Shown: positions 17,922 to 26,693 of the stretch, one piece after another
How positions within the stretch are numbered: the stretch's first letter is position 1
Layout: every line of letters begins with the position of its first letter
From: DASVUC01 sp036387255
GTDB taxonomy: Bacteria; Planctomycetota; Phycisphaerae; Tepidisphaerales; Tepidisphaeraceae
Length of the DNA stretch: 64,000 nucleotides
NCBI GenBank assembly: GCA_036387255.1
Contig: DASVUC010000183.1
Coordinates: 1 to 64,000 of the forward strand
Direction of reading: 5' to 3'
Notes under the pieces: model-generated
What the model was told of the DNA's origin: nothing
Databases searched by the model: none
What the model saw: the letters and a program-made list of their open reading frames with translations, nothing else
Made by a program: the position numbers and the translations under genes

Positions 17922-19034
17922 TTAGAAAACATGCTCCCCCGCATCGCTTCGCAGCCGAAACACCTTCTTGTCCAGATTGTGCACCGTCTTGATGTACCGC
18001 ACGGTCTGGTGCTTGGCGCGCATGAGGATCGAGTGCGTAATGGCGTGCGTATCCTCATTGCGAATACCGGGAAGCAGTGCGGAATCGCTGATTCCGGTCG
18101 CCGCGAACAAGATCCGGTTGCCCTTCGCCAGATCGTCCGCGGTATAGACCTTCGCCAGATCCGTATCCGTCACGCCCGATGCTTTGAGGGATTGCCGCTC
18201 CGCGTCATCGCGAGGCCACATCTGAGCCAGAATCTCCCCGCCCAGACATTTGATCCCCGCCGCCGCCAGCACCGCCTCAGGTGAGCCGCCCGTGCCCATG
18301 TAGATATCGACGCCGCTGCCCGGCAAGCACGGGGCGATCGCCGCCGCGATATCACCATCCGAGATCAACCGGATCGCCGCCCCCGCGCGCCGCACATCAT
18401 GAATCAGCCGCTCATGTCGCGCCCGATCCAGGATCACCACCGTCAGATCCTGCACGCGCTTGCCCAGCTTCAGCGCCGCGATCTCCAGGTTGTCCTGAAC
18501 CGAATCGCCCAGCCGAATCCGTCCTGGCCCCGCCTTCACGCGGGGGCCGAAGCTGATCTTGTTCATGTAGAAGCTGGGAATGTCCGCCAGCAGCGAATGA
18601 CAATCATCTTTGCCATCCTCACAGCTTGCCGCCGCGATAACGGAGATGGCCCCGGGCAATCCCTTGCTCACGATCGTCGTCCCATCGACCGGATCGATCG
18701 CGATCGCCACCTTCAGCGATCCTTTGCACCACGTGCCAAGCTTTTCGCCTTTGAAAATGCCAGGCGCGCCGTCTTTGATCCCCTCGCCGATGGTGACCAT
18801 GCCGGAGATGTTGACGGTATCAAACAGACCTCGGATCGCATCGCAGGCGGCAAAGTCAGCGGATTCTTTGTCTCCCTTGCCGAGCCACTTGTATGCGGAA
18901 AGCGCGCCCGATTCAGTTGCGCGAATGAACTCCGACCCCACCAGCCGCTCCAGATCAATCAGTGGCGATGCCGCCTCGGAAGCACTGTTTGTTCGGTTGA
19001 TCGAGCGCGTATCGGTGCCGGAGACTGAGCTCAT
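17922..19034 (-). CDS. glpX: Class II fructose-1,6-bisphosphatase
   Basis: 370 residues from the ATG preceded by AAGGAG; the longer upstream frame is Arg-rich and unlike the family. It hydrolyses fructose-1,6-bisphosphate to fructose-6-phosphate in gluconeogenesis (cytoplasm, Mg2+/Mn2+). Family marks: MVTIGEGIKDGAPG, the metal site AIDPVDGTTIVSKGLPGA, the substrate-loop DRARHERLI and YMGTGGSPEAVLAAA, and the distal ILFAATGISDSALLPG. Length and motif order fit GlpX. A palindrome lies just after the stop. Upstream, ending at 19150, is an unrelated ABC ATPase 115 bp away on the same strand. Confidence 0.93.
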   Translation of the reverse strand: MSSVSGTDTRSINRTNSASEAASPLIDLERLVGSEFIRATESGALSAYKWLGKGDKESADFAACDAIRGLFDTVNISGMVTIGEGIKDGAPGIFKGEKLGTWCKGSLKVAIAIDPVDGTTIVSKGLPGAISVIAAASCEDGKDDCHSLLADIPSFYMNKISFGPRVKAGPGRIRLGDSVQDNLEIAALKLGKRVQDLTVVILDRARHERLIHDVRRAGAAIRLISDGDIAAAIAPCLPGSGVDIYMGTGGSPEAVLAAAGIKCLGGEILAQMWPRDDAERQSLKASGVTDTDLAKVYTADDLAKGNRILFAATGISDSALLPGIRNEDTHAITHSILMRAKHQTVRYIKTVHNLDKKVFRLRSDAGEHVF

Positions 19035-19149
19035 CCCTCGCTCCTTGCTGATCTGAGGTGAAGGCGAGATCAGAAAAATACCAGACGAGTGCCGACGCTG
19101 TGAACGAGCAATCTCATCCGCGCGCCTTTTCTCGATACGTTGCCGGCCT

Positions 19150-19998
19150 CTATTTTTCCAGCAAATCCCGCCATTCCCCCGGATCCACGTGCACCGAGTA
19201 GCGTCCTCCCCTCTCCTCCACATGAAGGGTGCACCGGTAAACCTTGGAAAGCGATTCTGCCTGTAACACCTGCGCCGGCGTGCCCGCCGCCGCCACCTTC
19301 CCGTCATCCAGCAGCAAGACCGCGCTCGTCGCCGGCGGTAGCTCTTCCAAATGATGCGTGATCATCACCGCTGTCAGGTCATGTTTCGGGTTGTCAAAAA
19401 GGCCCTGCACCGTCGCCAGCACCTGCTCTCGCGCCAGCAGATCCAAGCCAGCCGTCGGTTCATCGAGCAACAGCAACTTTGGCTCTGATGCCAGCGCGCG
19501 AGCGATCAGCGTGCGTACGCGCTCGCCGCTGGAGAGCACCTCATAGCGCTGATCCGCAATTTTGCTCAGTCCCACCCGCCGAAGTAGATCGTCCGCCTGC
19601 TCGGTCATCCCAATCGTAACGGCATCATACAAACCGAGTGTGCCGAAGAATCCTGTCAGCACCGCCTCGCGCGCCGTGAGCGACGGGTCCACATCATAAG
19701 GCCCCGCCGCCTGCACCAATCGAATCTGATGCCGCAATGCCGGCAGATCGGTTTCGCCAAACGCGTGGCCCAACACCTCCACTTCCCCCGCCGTCGGATA
19801 AAGATGCGCCGCCAAGATCCTCGTCAAGGTGGACTTCCCCGACCCGTTGGGCCCCAGGATCGCGCAGCAGGTCCGCGTCGGCACGCGCCACGAGACCTCC
19901 TTTAAAATCCACCGCTCGTTCCGCAGCACCCCCACGCCCGCCAGCGCGAAGGCCGGTTGCTCCCCTGCTGTGTCTGAAGTAGCTTCGCCGCCTAACAT
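19150..19998 (-). CDS. ABC transporter ATP-binding protein, orphan
   Basis: 282 residues with all ABC ATPase motifs: Walker A GPNGSGKST at 49-57, Q-loop in RHQIRLVQA, signature LSSGERVR, Walker B KLLLLDEPTAGLD and H-loop MITHHLEE. It resembles the ModF/YlmA group of stand-alone ATPases in its HHLEELP region, and has a roughly 40-residue C-terminal extension (VEERGGRYSVHVDPGEWRDLL). No membrane partner is adjacent, so either the permease is elsewhere or the protein acts in a non-transport role. The start is only 27 bp from the divergent M3 peptidase start, so the promoters must overlap or lie within the genes. Confidence 0.85.
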   Translation of the reverse strand: MLGGEATSDTAGEQPAFALAGVGVLRNERWILKEVSWRVPTRTCCAILGPNGSGKSTLTRILAAHLYPTAGEVEVLGHAFGETDLPALRHQIRLVQAAGPYDVDPSLTAREAVLTGFFGTLGLYDAVTIGMTEQADDLLRRVGLSKIADQRYEVLSSGERVRTLIARALASEPKLLLLDEPTAGLDLLAREQVLATVQGLFDNPKHDLTAVMITHHLEELPPATSAVLLLDDGKVAAAGTPAQVLQAESLSKVYRCTLHVEERGGRYSVHVDPGEWRDLLEK

Positions 19999-20025
19999 CG
20001 CAAGTTCACGAGCTTAAAGGACAAG

Positions 20026-21741
20026 ATGATGGTTGCAACCGCACCGGCGAGAACGTTTGTTCCCAAAGATCTTCAGGTCAACAGCTTCAGCGACATCGAG
20101 CCGCTGTATCGCGAGCTGCTCGATCGGCGGATCAACTCGCGCTCAGACATGGACCAGTGGCTCCGCGATTTCTCAGAGCTGACGGCCGTGGTCGATGAAG
20201 TCGGCAGCCGCCGCTACATCAATAAGAGCTGCCATACCGATGATGCCGAAATCGAGAAGGCGTACATGCAGTACGTGGAGGAGATTGAACCGAAGATCAA
20301 GCCCGTCTACTTCGAGTTGCAGAAGAAGTACTTGAATTCGCCGCACCGGGCTGAAGACACGCCGGCTCTTCGCATTTTGTCGCGCAAGTGGAAGGCGGAT
20401 GTGGAGCTCTTCCGCGAAGAGAACATTCCGCTGGAGACGGAAGTCATCAAACTCAACGCGGAGTACGACAAGATCGCCGGCGCGATGATGGTGAACTTCC
20501 GCGGCAAAGAGCTGACGATGCAGCAGATGGCGCGGTTTCAGGAGGAGCCCGATCGCGCGACGCGCGAGGAAGCATGGAAAGTGTCAGCCGAGCGCCGTCT
20601 CCAGGACCGCGAGCGAGTTGACCAAATCTTCGAGAAGCTCTTCTCCCTGCGCGAGCAGATCGCCAGAAACGCCGGAATGGCGAATTACCGCGACTGGGTG
20701 TGGAAGGCCTACAAGCGATTCGACTACACGCCGGACGACTGCCTGAGATTCGCCGACGCCATCGCGACGGCCTGCGTGCCGGTCGTCAAGCAGCTCGATC
20801 AGCAGCGCCAGCAGGATCTGGGCGTCGACGTCCTGAAGCCTTGGGATGCGGCCGTTGATCCGAAGAACCGGCCGGCGCTGAAGCCGTTCTCGGAAGATCA
20901 GGTCGACGATTTCGTCGGAAAAGTCCGGAGCATCTTCGAGAAGCTCTCGCCGGAACTGGCAAAGGACTTCGACGTCCTTCGCGACCACAACAACCTCGAC
21001 CTGGCCAGCCGGAAAGGGAAGCAGCCGGGTGGATACCAGTGCTCGCTGGAAGAAGCGCGCGAGCCGTTCATCTTCATGAACGCGGCCGGCCTTCAGCGCG
21101 ATGTTGAAACGCTGCTGCATGAGGGCGGACATGCTTTCCATTGCCTTGCTGCCCGTAATGAAGATCTCGTGTTTCTGCGCAGCGCGCCGATGGAATTCTG
21201 CGAAGTGGCCAGCATGTCGATGGAACTGCTCGGCGCCGAGCACTTCGACGTCTTTTACAGCGAGGCGGACGCGAACCGCGCTCGCCGCACGCTGATGGAG
21301 GGCATCATCCGCTTCCTGCCGTGGATGGCGATCATCGACTCCTTCCAGCACTGGATCTACACGAACCCCGGCCACAGTCGCGAGCAGCGGACGAAGCATT
21401 GGCTCAGCCTGCTGGATCGTTTCTGTTCAGGTCTCACCGACTGGTCAGGATTCGAAGCCGTCCGCGAGTCGCAGTGGCAGCGCCAACTTCACCTCTTCCA
21501 CGCGCCGTTTTATTACATCGAGTACGGCATCGCGCAGCTTGGCGCGCTTCAGCTCTGGATGAAATCGAAGGAAGATCCCACCCGCGCCCTCAGGAATTAC
21601 CGCAGCGCCTTAGCGCTCGGCGGCACTCGTCCGTTGCCGGAACTCTTTTCCGCAGCGGGAATTCGCTTCGACTTCTCGGAGAAAACGCTGTCGCCTCTCA
21701 TGAACGCTTTAGGCGAAGAGCTCCAGCGACTTCCCACGTAG
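20026..21741 (+). CDS. M3-family oligoendopeptidase (PepF-like metallopeptidase)
   Basis: 571 residues. The zinc-binding HEGGH motif is at 365-369 within LLHEGGHAFHCLA, with the downstream glutamate in SMSMELLG as the third ligand; this is the M3 thermolysin-fold oligopeptidase signature. The N-terminal half is helical, as in PepF/oligopeptidase F, and there is no signal peptide, so it probably degrades short peptides in the cytoplasm. AAAGGA precedes tandem ATGs at 20026 and 20029; the second has better spacing. It is transcribed divergently from the ABC ATPase. Confidence 0.9.
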   Translation: MMVATAPARTFVPKDLQVNSFSDIEPLYRELLDRRINSRSDMDQWLRDFSELTAVVDEVGSRRYINKSCHTDDAEIEKAYMQYVEEIEPKIKPVYFELQKKYLNSPHRAEDTPALRILSRKWKADVELFREENIPLETEVIKLNAEYDKIAGAMMVNFRGKELTMQQMARFQEEPDRATREEAWKVSAERRLQDRERVDQIFEKLFSLREQIARNAGMANYRDWVWKAYKRFDYTPDDCLRFADAIATACVPVVKQLDQQRQQDLGVDVLKPWDAAVDPKNRPALKPFSEDQVDDFVGKVRSIFEKLSPELAKDFDVLRDHNNLDLASRKGKQPGGYQCSLEEAREPFIFMNAAGLQRDVETLLHEGGHAFHCLAARNEDLVFLRSAPMEFCEVASMSMELLGAEHFDVFYSEADANRARRTLMEGIIRFLPWMAIIDSFQHWIYTNPGHSREQRTKHWLSLLDRFCSGLTDWSGFEAVRESQWQRQLHLFHAPFYYIEYGIAQLGALQLWMKSKEDPTRALRNYRSALALGGTRPLPELFSAAGIRFDFSEKTLSPLMNALGEELQRLPT

Positions 21742-21808
21742 GGAGTTTCGGGCGCGCCGTTGCGCGGCACGGGTTTTACGCTTCACCCTTCCGAGGTGTG
21801 GAGGCACC

Positions 21809-22336
21809 ATGAACCGCCGCGAGTTGTTTCACCATCGGCATGAACCTGATCTGAAGCTGCGTTCCCCGGCCAACTGGACGGCCATCCTTTTCCTGGCGGC
21901 ACTGGGGGCGCTGCACTTGTCCATGGCCGCTCATGCTTATCTGCATGGGCGCTGGGAAGGCTTCCTCAGCGTGATCTTCGGCTGCGTCTTCATGCTCGCA
22001 GCGGTAGCCTGCTCGCTCTTGCGCACGGAACTGTGCGTTCATAAGGACGAGCACGAGATGCGTTTGCGCACGGGGATCGGGAGCATACGCTACGAGCGCG
22101 CGATCCCGTTTGCTCGCGTAGAAGCCATTCGACTGACGCTTTTGAACAAGCGCAGCGCCAGCGATTCGCTGATTGAGGTAGTCTGTAAGGGCGAAGTGAT
22201 CGAGTGCCCGCCGACGGGTGTCCCCCGTCAGGAAGCGCTTTGCCTGGCGATGCTGATGGACGTTCGGCTGATTAAAGTCTATGGCCACGACGTCCCGAAC
22301 GTCAGCGAGCGGATTGACAAACTGACATCCGCGTGA
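21809..22336 (+). CDS. Hypothetical membrane protein with PH-like C-terminal domain
   Basis: 175 residues. Two hydrophobic segments (about 26-45 and 53-72) are followed by a beta-rich cytoplasmic domain (LRTGIGSIRYERAIPFARVEAIRLTL, 88-113) of the kind seen in bacterial PH/YdbT-like proteins. The arrangement suggests a small inner-membrane protein with a soluble tail. It lies 67 bp downstream of the M3 peptidase on the same strand and may be cotranscribed. No specific function is recognised. Confidence 0.7.
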   Translation: MNRRELFHHRHEPDLKLRSPANWTAILFLAALGALHLSMAAHAYLHGRWEGFLSVIFGCVFMLAAVACSLLRTELCVHKDEHEMRLRTGIGSIRYERAIPFARVEAIRLTLLNKRSASDSLIEVVCKGEVIECPPTGVPRQEALCLAMLMDVRLIKVYGHDVPNVSERIDKLTSA

Positions 22337-22390
22337 GCGACACGCTGATTTTGTGACGCAGGGGAACGGAGCGAGAGTGCGTCTCGCGAA

Positions 22391-22609
22391 TTATTTTTCC
22401 TTCCGAGAAGGTTTCTTTTTCTTCCCACCCGAGCGGCTTGCCGGACGATCCTCACCCGTCAGCGGCGTCTCCCCTTTGAAGCGCGACTGACTCGCCGTCT
22501 GATCGGTGCCGGTGCGGACACGCTGCGGCGCGCCGCGGACGCCGGTGGCTTTTTTGCGGGCATTGGCGCTGGCGGTTGCTTTCTTTTTGTTCGGTGATGA
22601 CTGTGCCAT
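22391..22609 (-). CDS. Small Lys/Arg-rich disordered protein
   Basis: 72 residues from an ATG with AAGGAG six bases upstream. The sequence is strongly basic and low-complexity at both ends (SSPNKKKATASANARKK, and a GGKKKKPSRKEK tail) with a Thr/Gln-rich middle. Such proteins often bind nucleic acid or are ribosome-associated, but nothing specific can be claimed. The good ribosome site supports expression. It converges with the preceding plus-strand gene. Confidence 0.6.
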   Translation of the reverse strand: MAQSSPNKKKATASANARKKATGVRGAPQRVRTGTDQTASQSRFKGETPLTGEDRPASRSGGKKKKPSRKEK

Positions 22610-22674
22610 GGGGAACTCCTTTTCAGGAGACACAGGCTACGCTCGGGCCGCTGCTCGCGCGAATGCGCAAACTA

Positions 22675-23601
22675 TTACGCCGCGTTGAGCTTCACCACGC
22701 CCTTCATGTACTTCCCATCCTTCTGCGAAGCTTGCTTGAGGAGATCGGGATACTTCTCCAGCGGCACGACGTGTGACACGAGCGGCTGGAGATCGATCAT
22801 TTTGCGCTCGAGCAGCCGGATGGCGGCTGGCCAGGGGTCTCGTTCGGCGCTATTGGGGGCGGAGTTGACGACGGTGATGCCGTTCATGTGCCAGATGTCG
22901 CCGGGGAATTGTCCGGTGCCGTGGTTCCAGCCGAAGAGATTCAGCCGTCCGCCGTTCTTCACGATCTTCGAAGAAAGGTCCAACCCGTGCTGTGAGCCGG
23001 AGCAATCGACGACGGTGTCAATCCACAGGTTGCGCAGGTCGTTGGGATCGACTTCTTTGGCGTTGTAGGTGTGGGTTGCGCCGAACTGTTTAGCCATGTC
23101 GAGCCGGTCCTGGTGCACGTCGATGGCGATGAGGTGATCGACCAGCGAGCGACCGAGCGCCTGGATGAACATCATGCCCATGAATCCGCAGCCAACGACG
23201 GCGATGCGGTCGGCTGGCTTGAGTTTGCAATGGTCGATTCCGGTGACGATGCAGGAGACCGGCTCGACGATCCAGTCTTCCGGGCGGCGCGTCTGCGGGA
23301 GGACATAGAGTCCGGAGGCGCTGCGCGTGACGCGCTCGGTGAAACCGAGACCGATGCCGGTAACCCAATCCCCTTCTTTCACATGGGTGACGCCCGCACC
23401 GACCCTGACGATGCGACCGACGCCTTCATGGCCGGGCCAGACAGGCCAATCGGAGCCGTTCTTGTAGACGTGAACGTCCCATGCGCACACGCCGCAGGCG
23501 AGCGCTTCAATCTGCACTTCGCCCGGCCCGGGATCCGGCGATTCGACGGTGATGAACTCGATCTTCTCTTTGCCCGCGTAGTTGATCGTTCGCGCCTGCA
23601 T
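22675..23601 (-). CDS. Zinc-type medium-chain alcohol dehydrogenase
   Basis: 308 residues from the ATG with GGAGG eight bases upstream; an ATG five codons earlier is possible. The MDR family is shown by ACGVCAWDVH (catalytic-zinc Cys), GHEGVGRIV (His-Glu), and the Rossmann motif VVGCGFMGMMFIQALG. The protein lacks the four-cysteine structural-zinc lobe seen in classical ADHs (no C-x2-C-x2-C cluster), which explains its shortness, and it resembles sorbitol/threonine-dehydrogenase-like short MDRs. Substrate is unknown. It is divergent from the zinc-ribbon gene across a 374-bp gap. Confidence 0.82.
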   Translation of the reverse strand: MQARTINYAGKEKIEFITVESPDPGPGEVQIEALACGVCAWDVHVYKNGSDWPVWPGHEGVGRIVRVGAGVTHVKEGDWVTGIGLGFTERVTRSASGLYVLPQTRRPEDWIVEPVSCIVTGIDHCKLKPADRIAVVGCGFMGMMFIQALGRSLVDHLIAIDVHQDRLDMAKQFGATHTYNAKEVDPNDLRNLWIDTVVDCSGSQHGLDLSSKIVKNGGRLNLFGWNHGTGQFPGDIWHMNGITVVNSAPNSAERDPWPAAIRLLERKMIDLQPLVSHVVPLEKYPDLLKQASQKDGKYMKGVVKLNAA

Positions 23602-23975
23602 GCCCGTAGCCTCCATGTCAGTGCCCGTTCATCCTGAACGTGTGAATTATCGGCCGAAACGCCCTACAGGATTGACCAATTGGGTAAACGGGAGCGGCCT
23701 GCGCTCGCGTAAGCCAGCGGCGGCGGAGAAGAGGTGCGTCTGCGATTTTCCCATAACCCTGTGCCCAATTCAGCCCTGCGCAATTGTTACGGTCGCTGGG
23801 TTGGGGCGGTTCAGAAAAGCCGGGGGTGTGACGATCGCACATCCGGCTTGGGATCTGTCCTTGTTTGGACCAACGATTGAGCGTTTCTGTGTGCAGAGGG
23901 GGCACTGTGTTATGCTGAGACAGCGGCTTCGTTGAGTGCCCCTCTTTTGAGGGCGAATCCGGAGGGATTTCAGGC
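23602..23975. other. 374-bp divergent intergenic region
   Basis: No credible coding frame is seen; the frames that cross it are short and lack family features. It must contain the promoters for the minus-strand alcohol dehydrogenase and the plus-strand zinc-ribbon gene. The only motif I note is an extended -10-like site near the zinc-ribbon gene (next entry). Confidence 0.6.
23908..23916 (+). promoter_or_regulatory. Extended -10-like element for the zinc-ribbon gene
   Basis: TGT-TATGCT (TGn plus a -10-like hexamer) lies about 60 bp before the ATG at 23976, and the ribosome site GGAGG follows at 23961-23965. No convincing -35 is at 16-18 bp. This is a pattern match only. Confidence 0.3.
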
Positions 23976-24287
23976 ATGCCACCCCCGTCAACCGAATCTC
24001 CTCAATCCGACACCCGCCTGCAATGTCCGAGGTGCGGGTACAACTTAACGGCCGTCACGTCGAGCACCTGCCCAGAATGCGGCGAACAGTTCATCGTGAC
24101 CAACTCGCAAGGGTACCTCGCGCGGTTCCCGCCCTCGAAAGTGCGCCAAGTCTGCAACGCGCTCTGGCTCATCGGCACGGTGTTGATCGTCCTCAGTTGG
24201 GTCAACGCCGTAACGCCAGTGGTGGGTTGGATCGGCTTCGGCGTCGCCGGCGTGGGGTGGGTCATCTCCCTCGGCCTGAAGCGGTGA
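23976..24287 (+). CDS. Small zinc-ribbon membrane protein
   Basis: 103 residues. A C4 zinc ribbon (CPRCGYNL at 17-24, CPECGEQF at 32-39) is followed by two hydrophobic segments (about 62-76 and 80-98) forming a hairpin. The CPRCGYNL-type ribbon on a short membrane protein is common in Planctomycetes, where function is unassigned. GGAGG lies about ten bases before the ATG. Convergent with the alpha/beta hydrolase; a GAGGGTG...CACCCTC inverted repeat spans 24288-24326. Confidence 0.75.
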   Translation: MPPPSTESPQSDTRLQCPRCGYNLTAVTSSTCPECGEQFIVTNSQGYLARFPPSKVRQVCNALWLIGTVLIVLSWVNAVTPVVGWIGFGVAGVGWVISLGLKR

Positions 24288-24443
24288 GGGTGCAATAGCG
24301 CATGCTCATGCATGGGCCCACCCTCGCCAATACTCTCACCGCCCACATGAGTTTCCTGCCAGGCCTCGCTCTTCATTGGACCTGCGTTCGCTCTTCCGCG
24401 ACGCGGCAGGCGCTGGAGGAGGCAGAGCGTGTGAAGCACGGAG

Positions 24444-25466
24444 CTAGTTCCCGCTCGCCGCCATCGCTTCCGGCAGCGCCATCCTCGCCGCGAGGAACGT
24501 CTGCACATCCCGAATGCTCGACGGCGTCATCAACTCCCGGCGGGAATCCATCACCAGGACGGGGCGCGTGGCGATCAGCTCCTTGAAGTTTTTCAGTCGC
24601 AGATCTTCCGTGTCCGCAGAGTACATCACTGAGAACGTCCAGCGGAACAGGGTTCGGAGTGGCGGGAGCCACTTGTGGTCGGAGCCGACGCGGCGGGCGA
24701 AGGCTTCGTCGAAACCGTCGATGGGGTTGCTGATGACGAGGGCGGCGATGCCGGGGTCTTTGCGGGCGGCGAGGAGGGCAGCGTTGGCGCCCGTGCCGGT
24801 GCCCAAGACGCCGATCTTTGAGGCATCGACGAAGGCTCTGCGGCGCAGCATTTCCACCGCAGCCTTCACGTCCAGAGCCTCATTCAAGCCAAAGGTCTGC
24901 GCGTCGCTGGTGAGGGCTCCGGAGCCGCGTAAGGCGAGCACGAGGACGACGAATCCGCGATCATGCAGCGGCCTGACGAGGGGCAGGAGCTGCTGGCGCG
25001 ACGCGGCGAAATCGTGCACCAGGACCATGGCGGGGTACTTTTTCTGAAGGGTGGCTTCGCCTTCTTCGATGACGCGGCGCGCATCGACGGCGGGGACAAG
25101 CCAGCCTTCAACCTTGACGTTGTCTTCGGCGAGGAAGCTGATGGGATCGAAGTACATGCCGTATGCGAGCGGGTCCGCGCCGACGGTGGTGCGGCCGGGA
25201 TGCGTGGCGGCGAGAACCAGAAGCGTGAGGAAGATCACCAGCAGCACGGGCACGAGCGCCAGGCGGTAAATAAAGCCGCGCACAAATCGCTGCCAGGGTC
25301 TGCCGTCCTCAATGCGAAGGCGCTGAGGGCGCGAGAAGGGGTCGATGAGGAGAATTTTTCCAAGCTTCATGACGGCTTTGGCCAGCGCCCACAGCTTGCG
25401 CTGCTTCTGCTTGGCCACGGGCTCGTGGTCGTTCATGAAGGTCGGATCCATGATGGGCCGCTGCAT
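24444..25466 (-). CDS. Membrane-anchored alpha/beta hydrolase-fold protein without the usual nucleophile Ser
   Basis: 340 residues from the ATG with GGAG eight bases upstream; the frame stays open above it. One membrane anchor (LALVPVLLVIFLTLLVLAA, about 70-88) precedes an alpha/beta hydrolase domain (PAMVLVHDFAASRQQLLPL, then RGFVVLVLALRGSG). At the nucleophile elbow, where GxSxG is expected, the sequence is GVLGTGTGANAALLAA, so Thr replaces Ser. The later VISNPIDGFDEAF and VMDSRRELMTP regions follow the fold. It may be a Thr-nucleophile enzyme or a non-catalytic fold member. Neighbours give no clue. Confidence 0.75.
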   Translation of the reverse strand: MQRPIMDPTFMNDHEPVAKQKQRKLWALAKAVMKLGKILLIDPFSRPQRLRIEDGRPWQRFVRGFIYRLALVPVLLVIFLTLLVLAATHPGRTTVGADPLAYGMYFDPISFLAEDNVKVEGWLVPAVDARRVIEEGEATLQKKYPAMVLVHDFAASRQQLLPLVRPLHDRGFVVLVLALRGSGALTSDAQTFGLNEALDVKAAVEMLRRRAFVDASKIGVLGTGTGANAALLAARKDPGIAALVISNPIDGFDEAFARRVGSDHKWLPPLRTLFRWTFSVMYSADTEDLRLKNFKELIATRPVLVMDSRRELMTPSSIRDVQTFLAARMALPEAMAASGN

Positions 25467-25647
25467 ACACACTCCGTCGGCACAAAAGGCCGGTTCGGTG
25501 ATGACGTACGATACTCTTCCCGAATTGCCCAATTCACCTCATCGGAACTTGACCCGAGGGGGTCTGCTCCTTACTTTCTGATCTTGCGGCTCATGCCGAC
25601 GACGCATGGATGTGTCGGGAGTGGGGCCTATAAAAGCGAGGGTCAGG

Positions 25648-26565
25648 ATGGCCAAACGCAGGCACGCAACGGCGCTCTTCGAAGTGTACCGACAGACACC
25701 TCAATCAGATTCGCCCGGCAAACCCGGACGGATTTTCCGTGCACCCAAGTGGCTCGGCGGTCGAAAACCGGAAGGCGATTCCGATAACGCGCCAGTAGTC
25801 TTCTCTATGGTGGATCACAAGCCGGATCCGACGCTGGATCTGCCGAGCCGGATCTCGCCGATCGTCATGCATGAAGATGATGCGAACGATCGGGCGCGAC
25901 CCGGCGTGCGGGTGTCGGTGGATTCGGGGGATCAGACCATCAACTTGATCCTCAGCTATGGAAGCGCCGCGGTCGCGTGCTTTGCGCTGATGGTTGTGGT
26001 GGGGCTGGCGTATGTGATGGGCCGCCACTCGGCGCGGGGTCCGCTACCGCTGCTGGCGGATCGGACGACGGAAGAGGTGCGGAAGGATAAGCCGCGCGGT
26101 GATGTGCTGGATCTGGGCAGCGGGAGCGGGGAGAGCGTAATCACGCCCGCGGTGAAGGCGGCGCAATCAGCGAAGCCGAGCCCGAAGAAACAGGATTGGA
26201 ATGACGCGCGGCCGCCAGCGACGCTGGTGACCAATGACGACGACAAGCCGCGGCAGGTGGGGCTGAATTATGTGATCATCCAAAGCTATCCGGACCTGAA
26301 GGATGCCGAGGCCGCGAAGGCGCTGCTGTGGAAGCACGGAATCAAGACAACCATTGAGCCGCCGCCGGCGGGATGGTCGGTGAACAACACTGTGAAGATA
26401 TACACGGTGATCGGTAAGACAGGCTTCGATCACATCCGCAACTCACCGGAGTATGACCGTTATTGCGAACAGATCATGAAGTTGAGTGACGAGTTCGCGG
26501 GGAACACCAAGTACAAGCGGTTTCAGCCCAGTGGGTATAAGTGGAAGGATCCGAAGAGAGATTGA
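25648..26565 (+). CDS. Single-TM protein with SPOR-like C-terminal domain
   Basis: 305 residues from the ATG giving MAKRRHATALFEVYRQ, an N-terminus I have seen often in Phycisphaerae proteins; an upstream GTG-type start is open but has no support. The cytoplasmic part is about 110 residues, one TM helix follows (SYGSAAVACFALMVVVGLAYVM), then a charged linker and a C-terminal domain from about residue 205 (GLNYVIIQSYPDLKDAEAAKALL ... YTVIGKTGFDH) with the betas and alternating helix of a SPOR-type peptidoglycan-binding domain. It likely sits in the envelope near the septum or wall. The hairpin repeat follows. Confidence 0.72.
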   Translation: MAKRRHATALFEVYRQTPQSDSPGKPGRIFRAPKWLGGRKPEGDSDNAPVVFSMVDHKPDPTLDLPSRISPIVMHEDDANDRARPGVRVSVDSGDQTINLILSYGSAAVACFALMVVVGLAYVMGRHSARGPLPLLADRTTEEVRKDKPRGDVLDLGSGSGESVITPAVKAAQSAKPSPKKQDWNDARPPATLVTNDDDKPRQVGLNYVIIQSYPDLKDAEAAKALLWKHGIKTTIEPPPAGWSVNNTVKIYTVIGKTGFDHIRNSPEYDRYCEQIMKLSDEFAGNTKYKRFQPSGYKWKDPKRD

Positions 26566-26616
26566 GCAAAGACTAGCTGGTCGGCGGAGTGAGATTGCTT
26601 GGATGTTGAAGAAGAG

Positions 26617-26654
26617 CCCTCACTCTGCCCTCTCCCGGGGTTCCGGGAGAGGGG
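26617..26654. repeat. Dispersed hairpin repeat, copy A
   Basis: A CCCTCACTCTG lead is followed by an 11-bp perfect inverted repeat (CCCTCTCCCGG, 4-nt loop, CCGGGAGAGGG, 26628-26653). It lies between convergent genes (stop at 26565 plus, 26694 minus) and may end transcription both ways. A related copy with the same lead and stem core is at 44449-44484. Confidence 0.75.
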
Positions 26655-26693
26655 AAAACGGGGAAGACGGAAGGGTGCAGGCGGTTCATCCGG

